NCBI GenBank assembly: GCA_041398665.1
Contig: JAWKUH010000014.1
Coordinates: 1-64,000 of the forward strand
Length of the DNA stretch: 64,000 nt
Source of the DNA: Rohdeia sp041398665
Lineage (GTDB): Bacteria > Planctomycetota > UBA1135 > GCA-002686595
Direction of reading: 5' to 3'
Position 1 is the first letter of the stretch. The number at the start of each line of letters is the position of its first letter. Of this stretch, positions 1-8,834 are shown piece after piece. A program made the translations under genes and the position numbers. Below the pieces are notes generated by a model, which was not told where the DNA came from, searched no databases, and saw only the letters and a list, made by a program, of their open reading frames with translations.

Positions 1-108
1 CCAGGTCCGGAACGACCCGACCGGGACCTGGTTCTCCGACTTGCAGGCGACGGTGCAGGCGTGACAGCCGATGCACCGCGACTGGTCGATGACGAATCCG
101 AGTTGCAT
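1..108 (-). CDS. 4Fe-4S dicluster (molybdopterin oxidoreductase-type) iron-sulfur subunit, 5' part only
   Basis: Only the first 36 codons are present; the gene runs off the left edge. The ATG (complement of 106-108) opens MQLGFVIDQSRCIGCHACTV, followed by ACK. This gives a CxxCxxCxxxC ferredoxin signature at residues 12-22, directly after a short beta strand. An N-terminal motif of this kind, with KSEN soon after, is typical of the four-cluster Fe-S subunits (NrfC/PsrB/DmsB type) that carry electrons between a molybdopterin subunit and a membrane anchor. It lies 28 nt downstream of the nucleotidyltransferase on the same strand. The partner subunits would lie outside the window, so the complex and substrate are unknown. 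Confidence 0.75.
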   Translation of the reverse strand, partial: MQLGFVIDQSRCIGCHACTVACKSENQVPVGSFRTW

Positions 109-136
109 GCGGGGGGGAGGGCGCGGGACGCGGCGA

Positions 137-1075
137 TCAGCAGGTCACGGCCTGGTCGGCCGAGAAGACCGTGCGAGCGTGTTCGCCCGAGGGGACGCGC
201 GCGCCGGGCAGCGCGACGCAGTCGACGAGTTGCGCGCCGGGCGCGACCGAGGCTCCGTCCATCACGACGCAGCGCTCGAGCCGCGCCCCCGCCCCGACCG
301 TCGCGCTCGGGGCGACGAAGCGCTCGAGCTCGCGCTGCGCCAGGACGCGCAGGTTGAGGTCGAGCAGGTCGGACGGGGTCGAGACGTTGACGTCGCGCTC
401 GACGACGGACGCGGGCTTCAGCTTGTAGCCGTAGTCGATGTAGATCTGGATCGCGTCGGTGAGTTCGTACTCATCGCGCAGCGCGGTCCTCGGCGTGCGC
501 CGGATGGCGTCGAACACCGTCGTGTCGAACAGGTAGAGGCCGCAGCCCTTGAGGTCCGTGCGCGGGTGCCGCGGCTTCTCGATCACGCGCGTGATCGTGC
601 CGTCGTCCGCGAGGTCGACGGTGAAGTTCTTGCGGATCGCCGCCGGATTCGACTCCGGCTTGACGGCGAGCACGCCCGACACGTCGGGCGCGCGGAACGT
701 GTCGAGCATCGAGGCGAGGTTCGTCGTCTCGAAGAAGATGTCGCCGAGGAACAGCAGGAAGGGCCGCGAGAGGTGCGGCTCGAGCTGCGCCACGGCGTGC
801 GCGATGCCGAGCATCGACTCCTGCTCGACGTAGTGCATGCGCACGCCGAAGCGCGAGCCGTCGCCCAGGCTGCGGACGATCTCGTGACCGAGGTGCCCGA
901 TGACGACGGTCACGTCGACGACGCCGAGGTCGCGCATGGCCTCGATCTGCCAGACCATGAGCGGCTTGTCGAGGACCGGCAGCAGCGGCTTCGGGAAGGT
1001 GTGGCTGAAGGGTTGGATCCGCGTGCCCTTCCCGGCCGCGAGGATCACGCCCTCGATCTCGCTGTCGCTCGTCAT
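137..1075 (-). CDS. Sugar-1-phosphate nucleotidyltransferase (RmlA/GlmU-like)
   Basis: A predicted 312-residue cytosolic enzyme that would activate a sugar 1-phosphate with an NTP. Residues 6-35 hold the nucleotidyltransferase signature: VILAAGKGTR followed by FPKPLLPV. LGDIFFE near residue 110 is the metal-binding aspartate strand, and VIEKPRHP follows in the expected order. After about residue 240, short repeats of hydrophobic-x-x-G-A type suggest a truncated left-handed beta helix like that of GlmU or plant/archaeal pyrophosphorylases. The ATG at 1075 was chosen because the signature begins eight residues later; an upstream extension would overlap the preceding gene. It starts 7 nt after the gamma-carbonic-anhydrase-like gene, so the two are probably co-transcribed. 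The sugar (glucose, mannose, GlcNAc) cannot be decided. Confidence 0.85.
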   Translation of the reverse strand: MTSDSEIEGVILAAGKGTRIQPFSHTFPKPLLPVLDKPLMVWQIEAMRDLGVVDVTVVIGHLGHEIVRSLGDGSRFGVRMHYVEQESMLGIAHAVAQLEPHLSRPFLLFLGDIFFETTNLASMLDTFRAPDVSGVLAVKPESNPAAIRKNFTVDLADDGTITRVIEKPRHPRTDLKGCGLYLFDTTVFDAIRRTPRTALRDEYELTDAIQIYIDYGYKLKPASVVERDVNVSTPSDLLDLNLRVLAQRELERFVAPSATVGAGARLERCVVMDGASVAPGAQLVDCVALPGARVPSGEHARTVFSADQAVTC

Positions 1076-1082
1076 GGTGCGC

Positions 1083-1598
1083 TCACCGTTCCTTCGCGAG
1101 GTACTGTTCGACCTTCGCCACGTAGCCCGCGGCACTGCGCAGGATGGCCTCGACCTGTTCGTCCGAGACCTCCCTCACGACGCGCGCCGGCACGCCGACG
1201 ACGAGCGACCGCGGCGGGATCACGGCGTTCTCCTTCACGACCGCGCCCGCGGCGACGATCGACTCGTCGCCGATCGTGCAGCCGCCGAGCAGGATCGCCC
1301 CCATCCCGATCAGGCAGCGGTCGCCGACCTTCGCGCCGTGCAGGACGCAACGGTGCCCGACCGTCGTCCGCGAGCCGATCACGTTCGGCACGTCGGGATC
1401 GGCGTGCACCATCGAGAGGTCCTGGACGTTCGACTCGTCCCCGACCACGAGCGCGGCGTCGTCGCCGCGCAGCACGCAACCGAACCACACGCTCGCGCCG
1501 CGACCGAGCGTCACGTCGCCCGTCACGATCGCGTTCGCGGCGCGCCACGCTCCGCCGGGCACGGGGAGCATCAGGCCCTCGCGGGGGAAGAGCGGCAT
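1083..1598 (-). CDS. Gamma-carbonic-anhydrase/acetyltransferase-like hexapeptide protein (YrdA/PaaY family)
   Basis: A 171-residue left-handed beta-helix protein. Successive hexapeptide turns (VTGDVTLGRGASVWFGCVLR) are followed by the family's three zinc-ligand histidines, seen here in SMVHADP, TVGHRCVLHG and the same segment. The short C-terminal helix (EVSDEQVEAILRSA) is also normal for the family, which usually runs 170-200 residues. Such proteins bind a metal at trimer interfaces; some are carbonic anhydrases, many have no proven activity. The ATG at 1598 leaves a short tail before the first helix turn, and an internal ATG nine codons later is an alternative. It sits between a broken CPBP-like gene and the nucleotidyltransferase on the same strand. 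Confidence 0.88.
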   Translation of the reverse strand: MPLFPREGLMLPVPGGAWRAANAIVTGDVTLGRGASVWFGCVLRGDDAALVVGDESNVQDLSMVHADPDVPNVIGSRTTVGHRCVLHGAKVGDRCLIGMGAILLGGCTIGDESIVAAGAVVKENAVIPPRSLVVGVPARVVREVSDEQVEAILRSAAGYVAKVEQYLAKER

Positions 1599-1660
1599 CG
1601 GCGGTCGCGTCGGGTCGTGGGTCGGGAGGGAGCGGCGCGCGAGGTCGCGACGGTCCCCGT

Positions 1661-2506
1661 TCAGAACGGGATCCACTGCGCCATGGGTCCGCCGGCGCCC
1701 GCGGCGACGAGGCCGGGTCCGACGGCGAGGGCCGCGGCATTGTAGAGGGCGTGGACCAGGGCGCACGGTGCGGTGCGCCGCACGCGCAGCATCAGCGTCC
1801 CGAGCGCGATCCCGAGGACGAACTGCGCGCCGAGCGCCGGGCCGCCGCCGAGTCCGGCGCCGAGCAGTGCCACGAGGAGCACGCCGCCGCGCTCGTTGAA
1901 GTTCTGCGCGAAGAGCGGGAGCAGGGAAGGCGCGCAGGAAGAGCTCGGTGAGGAGCGGACCGACGACGAGCAGGACCGCGAGGCCGCTGGCCGCCGCCGC
2001 GCGCGAGGAGCGCGACCTCGGGCCACACCCGCTGTTCGACCGGGAAGAGAGCTGGGGCCACGCGAGCGCGGCGCCGAACAGCGCGGGCGCCGCGAGCGCG
2101 AGCACCGCGATCCCCGCGGCGAAGTCGCGCGGCCGCCGACCGTACCGAGTCCGAGCGCGCACGCCCCTCGGGGTGCATGGCGACGGCGGCCCGTGCGGCG
2201 ACGGCGCTGCCGCGGCGAGCCCGGCGAGGAGCGCGCGCGGAGCGCGTCCCCCGCCGGCCAGAGCGTCGACACGAGCCAGGCCGAGAGTGCACCGAGCGCG
2301 ACCGCGACCAGCACCTGCGAGAAGCCCCAGCGCGCGAAGAACACGTTGCGTCCCGGACGGACGGTGCGCGCGGCGACGCCGACGATCGGTGCGAGCACGG
2401 CACCCGCCGCGAGACACACGAGTCCGACGACGACCTCCCGCGGCCACGCGCCCTGTGCGACGCGGCTCGCGGACGACGCGACGATCGACGCGGCGCTGTC
2501 GATCAC
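1661..2506 (-). pseudogene. CPBP-type intramembrane protease-like membrane protein, broken by several frameshifts
   Basis: The gene begins with a GTG at 2506 that overlaps the thiG stop as GTGA. The first about 95 codons read well and include two hydrophobic segments (EVVVGLVCLAAGAVLAPIVG and SQVLVAVALGALSAWLVSTL). The frame is then lost near 2240, where an extra GC in a GC-repeat would explain a 2-nt shift. A later frame carries FAAGIAVLALAAPALFGAAL and GLAVLLVVGPLLTELFLRAF, and the original frame returns for the last about 75 codons (RTAPCALVHALYNAAALAVG). LTELFLRAF resembles CPBP motif 1 with the first Glu replaced by Thr, and the late VHALYN matches the conserved histidine motif. Start and final stop are in one frame (282 codons), so the shifts compensate. 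It is either a pseudogene or a stretch of consensus errors. Confidence 0.6.
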
Positions 2507-3345
2507 GGACGGCGGCCGGCGCCGTCGGCGCCCTCGATGCGTCCTTCGACGGGCGACGACGCGTTCGCGTGGAGGCGGCGCGGGATGCGACCGGCGAGGA
2601 ACGCCTGACGTCCCGCGGCCACCGCGTGGCGCATCGCGACCGCCATGCGCAGCGGTTCCCTCGCGCCCGCGATCGCCGTGTTGAGCAGCACGCCCTCGAC
2701 GCCGAGCTCCATCGCGAGTGCGACGTCGCTCGCGGTGCCGACGCCGGCGTCGACGATCACGGGCACGTCGAGGAGCTCCATCGCGATGCGGATCGCGTTG
2801 GGATTGAGCACGCCCTGACCCGAACCGATGGGCGAGCCGGCGGGCATCACGCACGCCGCACCGGCGTCCTGCAGGCGCACGGCGAGGCGCGGATCGTCGG
2901 AGGTGTAGACGAAGACCGCGAAGCCGTCCTTCGCGAGGCGCTCCGTCGCCTCGAGCGTCCCGATCGGGTCGGGCAGGAGCGTCTTCTCGTCGCCGAGCAC
3001 CTCGAGCTTCACGAGCGGCGTGTCGAGCAGGTCGCGCGCGAGCTGGGCGGTCCTCACCGCCGACTCGGCGTCGAAGCACCCCGCCGTGTTCGGCAGGATC
3101 GTCGTGCGCGAGCGGTCGATGTGGTCGAGCAGGCTCTCGCCCTTCTTCGGGTCGAGGTTGACGCGACGCACCGCGACGGTGACGCAGTCGCTGCCCGAGA
3201 GCTCGATCGCGAGCCGCGTCTCCTCGAACGACGCGTACTTGCCGGTCCCGACGAACAACCGCGACGCGAAGGTGTGGCCGGCGACGACGAACGGCGTGTC
3301 GCGGATCGCGTCGGCCTCGGCGGGATGGGTTCCGTGGGTCTGCAT
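2503..3345 (-). CDS. thiG: Thiazole synthase ThiG
   Basis: A 280-residue TIM-barrel enzyme that builds the thiazole phosphate of thiamine from deoxyxylulose 5-phosphate, dehydroglycine and the thiocarboxylate of ThiS. The family landmarks are in order: FASRLFVGTGKYASFEET near the N-terminus, TVAVRRVNLDP, ILPNTAGCF, the Schiff-base lysine in VKLEVLGDEKTLLPD, and the phosphate-binding C-terminal loops VIVDAGVGTASDVALAMELG and VLLNTAIAGA. The ATG at 3345 gives the usual length with a short N-terminal tail. It lies 41 nt after thiS, and its stop overlaps the GTG of the following membrane-protein gene. No thiF, thiH or thiO is visible nearby, so sulfur loading must be encoded elsewhere. Confidence 0.96.
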   Translation of the reverse strand: MQTHGTHPAEADAIRDTPFVVAGHTFASRLFVGTGKYASFEETRLAIELSGSDCVTVAVRRVNLDPKKGESLLDHIDRSRTTILPNTAGCFDAESAVRTAQLARDLLDTPLVKLEVLGDEKTLLPDPIGTLEATERLAKDGFAVFVYTSDDPRLAVRLQDAGAACVMPAGSPIGSGQGVLNPNAIRIAMELLDVPVIVDAGVGTASDVALAMELGVEGVLLNTAIAGAREPLRMAVAMRHAVAAGRQAFLAGRIPRRLHANASSPVEGRIEGADGAGRRP

Positions 3346-3386
3346 GGCGCTCCTCGAACGGGGCGTCGATGCTACCCGCGCCGGGC

Positions 3387-3617
3387 TCAACCTCCGCCGA
3401 CGAGCGTCACGATCTCGACGCGGTCGCCGTCCGCGAGGACGCGCGCACCGCGCGACGCCTTCGGGACGAGGCGTCCGCCGATCTCGACCGCGACGGTCTC
3501 GGGACGCAGGCCGAGGAGGCCGACGAGGTCCGCCGCCGTGGTGCCGCCGGGCAGCGTGCGCGGCTCGCCGTTGACGGAGATCGCGACGTCGCTCGTGCTC
3601 GCGTCCCCCACGCTCAC
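3387..3617 (-). CDS. thiS: Sulfur carrier protein ThiS
   Basis: A 76-residue ubiquitin-fold protein that carries sulfur as a C-terminal thiocarboxylate for thiazole synthesis. The sequence has the ThiS pattern AISVNGEPRTLPGGTTAADL, then ETVAVEIGGRLVPK and the terminal RVEIVTLVGGG. The last two glycines are the required activation site. The GTG at 3617 overlaps the stop of the upstream methyltransferase gene as GTGA, which supports translational coupling. It adds about ten residues before the first beta strand, so a start slightly downstream is possible. It is followed by thiG, its enzymatic partner, on the same strand. Confidence 0.92.
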   Translation of the reverse strand: MSVGDASTSDVAISVNGEPRTLPGGTTAADLVGLLGLRPETVAVEIGGRLVPKASRGARVLADGDRVEIVTLVGGG

Positions 3618-4798
3618 GCTCCCATGCGCACGAAGGCGCACTTGAGGTAGGAGCTCTCGGGCAACGTGAGCAGCACGGGGTGGTCGTGCGCCGCGCCGGC
3701 GACGTGCAGCAGCCAGGCGTCGCGACCGCTGTCGCGCGCGGCGTCCGCGAGGTGGCCGAGGAAGTCCTCGCGCCGCACGGCGTAGGAGCACGACGCGCTG
3801 ACGAGGTGGCCGTCTGGTCGGACGAGGTGCATCGCACGCAGGTTGAGCTCGCGGTAGCCGCGCGCGGCGCCCTCGGCCTCGCGCTTGTTGCGCGCGAAGG
3901 CCGGCGGGTCGACGACGACGAGGTCGTAGGTCTCCCCCTCCGCGGCGCGGCGGCGCAGGTCGTTCATCGCGTTCTGTTTCTCGAAGCGCACGCGGTCCGC
4001 CACGCCGTTCAGCTCGGCGTTGCGGCGGACCCGCGGCTCGCAGGCCGCGGCCTGGTCGATGCACAGGACGTCGGACGCGCCGCGCAGCGCGGCGGAGATC
4101 CCGAAGAGACCGTCGTAGGAGAAGGCGTCGAGCACCGTGCCGCCGTTCGCGTAGGCCGCCGCGACCTCGCGGTTGTCGCGCTGGTCGAGGTAGTGGCCGG
4201 TCTTGTGCCCCGCCGTGACGTCGACCTCGTAGAGCATGCCGCTCGGCTCGCGCACGAGCACCGGCTCATCGACGGCACCCTTGATCCACTCGACGCGCGT
4301 GTCGAGTTCCTCCAGGCGACGCACGCCAGAGTCCGAGCGGTCGAGGATCGCGCGGACCTCGAACGGCAGCGCCTCGAGGAGGACCTCGAGCAGGAAGTCG
4401 CGCATGCGATCCGAGCCCTGGCAGCCGCTCTGCACGACGAGCACGTCGGCGTAGCGGTCGACGACCAGTCCCGGAAGACGCTCCGCGTCGCCCGACAGCA
4501 AGCGGCACGCGCCCTCGGGGTCGAGCAGGCCGAGCCGCTCGCGGTGGGCCACGGCGCGGCGCACCAGGTCCTCCCAGAAGGCGCGGTTCGGTTGTTCCTC
4601 CGAGCGCGACACGAGGCGCACGGCGATGCGCGACGCCGACGAGTGGAGGCCCCACCCGAGCGCCTCCGAGTTCGGGCCGAACACCGGCACGAGCTCGCCG
4701 GGCTGCGCCTGCTTCTCGGTGATGTCGTCGGCGTAGATCCAGGGGTGACCGCCGAGCACCCAGCGCCGCCCCTTCCCGCTCGTCACGATGCGTGCCAT
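3614..4798 (-). CDS. rlmI: Class I rRNA large-subunit methyltransferase (RlmI-like)
   Basis: A 394-residue SAM-dependent methyltransferase, close in length to E. coli RlmI (about 396), which makes m5C1962 in 23S rRNA. The N-terminus (RIVTSGKGRRWVLGGHPWIY) is a PUA-like RNA-binding domain. The middle has LPGLVVDRYADVLVVQ, and the catalytic domain carries GTVLDAFSYDGLFGISAALR as SAM motif I and YDLVVVDPPAFARNK as motif IV. The ATG at 4798 is followed immediately by the first PUA strand. It heads the thiS-thiG run, with its stop inside the thiS start codon. The name rests on architecture; the exact target base is inferred from the family. Confidence 0.85.
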   Translation of the reverse strand: MARIVTSGKGRRWVLGGHPWIYADDITEKQAQPGELVPVFGPNSEALGWGLHSSASRIAVRLVSRSEEQPNRAFWEDLVRRAVAHRERLGLLDPEGACRLLSGDAERLPGLVVDRYADVLVVQSGCQGSDRMRDFLLEVLLEALPFEVRAILDRSDSGVRRLEELDTRVEWIKGAVDEPVLVREPSGMLYEVDVTAGHKTGHYLDQRDNREVAAAYANGGTVLDAFSYDGLFGISAALRGASDVLCIDQAAACEPRVRRNAELNGVADRVRFEKQNAMNDLRRRAAEGETYDLVVVDPPAFARNKREAEGAARGYRELNLRAMHLVRPDGHLVSASCSYAVRREDFLGHLADAARDSGRDAWLLHVAGAAHDHPVLLTLPESSYLKCAFVRMGA

Positions 4799-4908
4799 GG
4801 ACCGCGAAGGGTAGCAATCCGGTGCACGGTTGGAAGGGTGAGGCGGATCTCCGACCGGCGTCTGCGGCGCCGCCTCCACGCAGCGCACCGCTCCGCGGTG
4901 CGCGGGAT

Positions 4909-5140
4909 TCACAGGGAGACGGGAGGACGGGGAGACCACACAGGAAGGCACCGGCAGGCGAATCGCCGATCCGCCACCTCGCGCAGATGCCCACCCTTCC
5001 CGGCTCCTGCGAAGTCGATGCACACGGTCCGCTCCCACGAACCTCGGCACGTCACGGTACTCACTCGTTTCGGAGCGACGTGACGCTCGTCCGTCGCGTC
5101 CGATGTGTGGGCTCCCCGTTCTCTCCGGCTCCCTGTGAAC
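4909..5140. repeat. Long imperfect palindrome of the ttcacaggga word family
   Basis: The 383-bp gap between the methyltransferase start and the end of the HEAT/TPR gene holds no convincing ORF. It has an interrupted palindrome. The left arm begins ttcacagggagacgggagga at about 4909 and runs through a gaccacacagg word. The right arm (about 5105-5140) is close to its reverse complement, containing ctccctgtgaacctgtgtgg. The same words recur in the repeat at 14686-14824. Its place at the 3' side of a gene would suit a transcription-stop or mRNA-stabilising structure, which is inference. Confidence 0.6.
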
Positions 5141-5181
5141 CTGTGTGGTCCCGGCGCCGCAGGCGCCGTTCGGGCAGTGGC

Positions 5182-7701
5182 TCAGCCACCCGTTCGGTAT
5201 CTGTCGAGCAACGCCTCGAACGCCTCGTCGCCCTTCAGCCCCTCCAGATCGGGATCGTCCCCCGCCCACTCCGCCTGCCGCTTCCGCGCACCGCTCGTCG
5301 GCTGGGACTCGAGCGCGCGCTCGAGGTGCGCGAGCGCCGCGTCGCGCTCGCCGAGGAGCGCGTAGGTGCACGCGAAGTTGTACTCGAGCTCCGGCGCCGG
5401 CGTCACCGACGCGAGCACGAAGCGGGCCTCGCCGTCGTCGCCCGCTCGCGCGGCGTAGCACGCGCGCAGCACGCGCATGAAGTCGCTCGTGTCGAGTTCG
5501 TACGCGCGGTCGAAGTAGGCGCGCGCCCCGTCGATGTCCTTCTCGCGCACGTTCGCGTTCACCGCGAGCGACACGAGCACCTGCGCGCGCAGACCGCGCG
5601 TGCGCTCGAGCTCGCTCTGCAACCTCGCGCGCTCGCGCGGGTCCGACACCGACACCGCGAGCGGACCGCGGCGACCGCCCGCGAGCTCGTCGATCGACGT
5701 CTCGATCTCGTTCTCGAGCGCGACGAGTCGCCCCTCGGCGTCCTCGAGCTCCTTCCGCGCGAGTTCCGGACGCGCGAGATCGACCGCCGCACCGCCGACC
5801 GCCAGCGCGACGCGCGCGCCGTACCACGCTCCGGCGGAACCCGTCGCCTCGTTCGGTGCCCCCGCCGCGTCGGTGCGCGCGGCGAGGGCGTGCGCCAACG
5901 CTTCCTCCGGCGCACCGATCGCGCGCAGGTCGGCCGCGTGCGTCAACGCCGTCGTCGCGGGCGGGCGGTAGTCGAGCAGCGGGACGAAGCCCTCCTTCTC
6001 GTCCTTCGAGATGGCCTCGAGCAGGTTGCGCTGCACGACCGCCCACAGCGGCCGGTTCCTCGCCTCCTCGAGCTTCGACGCGCGCCGCGTGACGCGGTCG
6101 AGGTCGGCGATGCGCAGTTGCTTCAGGAGCTCGAGTCGCTCGGGATCGGCGAGCGGATCGACGAGACGGGCGTCGATGCCTTCCGGCGGAGCGTCCGATC
6201 GCGCGCCGAGGAAACCCGGCAGTTCGGTGGGCGACACCGCGGCGAGCGCCGTGTACGCGTCGCCGAGCAGCTGCAGCCGCCGCTTCGCCGCGTCGCCCGT
6301 CGCCGACGGCGCGAGCAGCGTGCGCGGTGCGAGCGAGCGGCCGAGCACCGCCTCCCAATTGCCGGCGAAGGACTCGGAGTCCGTGGAGTAGGCGGCGACC
6401 TGCGCGCGGATCGACGCGACGTGCGCGCGACGCGCGAGTTCGAGGACGCGCGGGTCGAAGGGCGACTCTCCCTGCGCGACGTGCACGCCGACGAGGAACA
6501 CGCGGACGCTCGCGAGCCGCAACAACAGGTCGACCGCGTCGTCGCCGCCGCCTGGCGCCGCCGTCCTCCCGCGAGGCCCGAGGTCGGGCCGCGACTCGAG
6601 CGCGCCCGCGAGCACGTGCTCCGCGCGCTCGAAGGCGGGACGCGCGTCGTCGGCGCGCCCCAGCGCGAGGAGCGCCGCTCCGCGGTACGTCAGTCCGGCG
6701 GCGACGGCTCGCGCGCCCGAGATCCCGGTCGTCGCGGCGTGTCGCTGCACGAGCCGGTCGCCCGCAGCGATGGCGCGCAACGGATCGCCGTCCTCGTCGA
6801 GCGCGCGCCGCGCGACCGCCTGGTCGAGCCCGTCCGCCGACCAGCCCGCGCGCCACAGCGCGTCGAGGAACGCGGCGGCCTCGTCGCGACGCTCGAGCCG
6901 GTCCCACTCGGCGAGCGCGCCGTCGAGTCCCGCGTCCGCCGCCTCGCGCACCTCCTGCGCGGGGTGGAGCCCGAGGCTCGCGAGCGTCCGCGCGCCGCGC
7001 GCGGGCGTCGACGCGCCGCGACCGAGCGCGCGGCCGTACGCGGGGACGAGCGTCGCCAGCACCTCGCCGTCGTCGATCGCGACGCGCGAGGACGGCGTCG
7101 CGGCGAGTACCTCGCCCTCGACGAGGCGCGCGACCTCCTGCGCTCCGAGTCCGAGGGCCAGCCCAGGCCTTCGCCGCCTCCGCCCGCTCAGGCCCGCCGC
7201 GCTCGACGACCGCGGCGAGCGCGCGGGCCGCGCCCGCGTCCTCGATCGAGCGGAGCGCGCGGATCGCCGCGACGCGCACCGTGCCGTCGCGGTCCGCGGT
7301 CGCCGCCGCGAGGGCCGCGACCCGTTCCTCGGGCGCTGTGCCCCGAGGCCGAGCCGACCGGCCCGCCCGCCCCCTCGCGCCGCACGAGCGCGTCGGGGTC
7401 GCCGAGCGCCCGCAAGGCGTCGGTCGACTCAGGCCAGCCGGCCCGCGCCGCGAACCGCGCGAACGCGCGCCGCCCGGCCGGCGACGTCGGCGGTTCCGTC
7501 CCGAGCGCCGCCGACCCGCGCCGCGCCGTCGCCCTCGAGCAGTCGTTCGAGGGCGACCTCGCGCTCCTTCGCGGTCCCCTCGTCGAGGGTGCGGACGAGT
7601 TCGGCGGCGCCTCGGTCAGGGGCGCCGACGCGGTCCTGGGCGGGGGCGAGCGCGACGGCGGGACAAAGGAGCAGGGTCCACGCCACGAGTACTGGACCCA
7701 C
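5182..7701 (-). pseudogene. Secreted HEAT/TPR-repeat protein, apparently frameshifted at three places
   Basis: The GTG at 7701 opens a signal-like segment (VLVAWTLLLCPAVALAPAQD). It is followed by HEAT-like helices (AAELVRTLDEGTAKEREVAL), which continue in two other frames (RAFARFAARAGWPESTDALR, then TVRVAAIRALRSIEDAGAAR). From about 7060 a clean 620-codon frame runs to the stop. Its C-terminal part is TPR-like, with DIDGARAYFDRAYELDTSDF and YNFACTYALLGERDAALAHL. Start and stop are in the same frame (840 codons), so three shifts in one direction would account for it. It is probably a periplasmic or secreted scaffold. No catalytic motif is seen. Whether it is a decayed gene or a consensus artefact is unresolved. 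The clean part alone spans 5182-7062. Confidence 0.6.
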
Positions 7702-7829
7702 TCGCTGGTGAAGGCGGCCGAACCGCGGCCGGGAGCCCCTCGGGCCGGGTGCTCCCCGGGCGCGACCGGGCTCCACGGGCCCGCGGGCGCCGCTCCGGCC
7801 GGCATCACCAGCGAACGGGGACAGTACCG

Positions 7830-8834
7830 TCACGGGGCGTCCTCGTCCGGTTCCTGCGCGCGCGCCAAGCGGTACTCGAACGCCCGCCTCGTGACCCCCA
7901 CCTGCCTCGCAGCCGCACTCACGTTGCCCCGCTGCTGCTCGAGCGCCTCCTCGAGCATCGCGACCTCGAGGTCGCGCACGCCCACGCCGGCGGAGAGGGC
8001 GAGCTTCGCGATCCGGCGCTCCTCGCCGGCGACCGCTTCGTCGAGGAAGGCGAGCTCGGCGACGTCGACCGGCGCGCCGGGGTCGCCGAGGGCGGACACG
8101 CGCTCCATCGCGTTCTCGAGTTCGCGCACGTTGCCGGGCCAGGCGTGGCGGGCGAGGCGTTCGAGGACCGCGTCGTCGGCGGTGCGCGGGGCGCGACCGA
8201 GTCGGACCGCGACGCGCTGGAGCGTGTGGTGCACGAGCTCGGGCAGGTCCTCGGGTCGCGCGCGCAGCGGCGGCAGGTCGAGGACGACGACGGCGAGCCG
8301 GTAGAAGAGGTCGTCGCGGAAGCGGCCCTCGCGCACGGCGCGCGCGAGGTCGGCGGTGGTCGTCGCGCACACCCGCACGTCGATCGGGACCGGGGTCTCG
8401 GCCCCCACCGGCTCGACGGTCCGTTCCTGCAGCGCGCGCAGGAGCTTGGTCTGGAGTGCGACCGGCAGGAGGTGGACGTCGTCGAGGACGAGCGTGCCGC
8501 CCTCCGCGCGACGGAACGCACCGGCGCGGTCGCGGACGGCCCCCGTGAAGGCGCCCTTCACGTGACCGAAGAGCTCCGACTCGATCAGGGTCGGCGAGAG
8601 CGAGCCCAGGTGGATCGCGACCAGGGGGCCGCCGCCGCGCGCGCTCTCCGCGTGGAGCCGGCGCGCCGCGCGGGTCTTCCCCGTCCCGGGCTCGCCGCGC
8701 AGGAGCACCGTCGCGTCGCTCGCGGCGGCGCGCGCCAGGGCGTCCAGGAAGTCCCGTTGGACCGACGACTGCGGCGGAGCCTCGGCGGCGGTCCCGCTCC
8801 CCCGGGGTCCGCCGCTGTGTCGGTCGTGGGTCAT
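7830..8834 (-). CDS. Sigma-54-dependent transcriptional activator lacking a receiver domain
   Basis: A 334-residue bacterial enhancer-binding protein. The AAA+ domain starts almost at once: Walker A GEPGTGKT near residue 46, the sigma-54 contact loop in HVKGAFTGAVRD near 95, Walker B GGTLVLDDVH near 112, and HAWPGNVRELENAMERVSAL as sensor II. The C-terminus is a Fis-type helix-turn-helix (QQRGNVSAAARQVGVTRRAF). There is no response-regulator, GAF, PAS or FHA domain before the ATPase, so control must come through abundance or a partner protein. The ATG at 8834 leaves a short alanine/glycine-rich lead. It is transcribed towards the HEAT/TPR gene and away from nusA. No sigma-54 promoter was found in the window. 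Confidence 0.9.
   Translation of the reverse strand: MTHDRHSGGPRGSGTAAEAPPQSSVQRDFLDALARAAASDATVLLRGEPGTGKTRAARRLHAESARGGGPLVAIHLGSLSPTLIESELFGHVKGAFTGAVRDRAGAFRRAEGGTLVLDDVHLLPVALQTKLLRALQERTVEPVGAETPVPIDVRVCATTTADLARAVREGRFRDDLFYRLAVVVLDLPPLRARPEDLPELVHHTLQRVAVRLGRAPRTADDAVLERLARHAWPGNVRELENAMERVSALGDPGAPVDVAELAFLDEAVAGEERRIAKLALSAGVGVRDLEVAMLEEALEQQRGNVSAAARQVGVTRRAFEYRLARAQEPDEDAP

Noticed and set aside
71..1951. 626-codon plus-strand frame over the nucleotidyltransferase and carbonic-anhydrase-like genes
   Set aside because: The minus-strand frames contain complete family signatures, and this one has none; it is a codon-position shadow.
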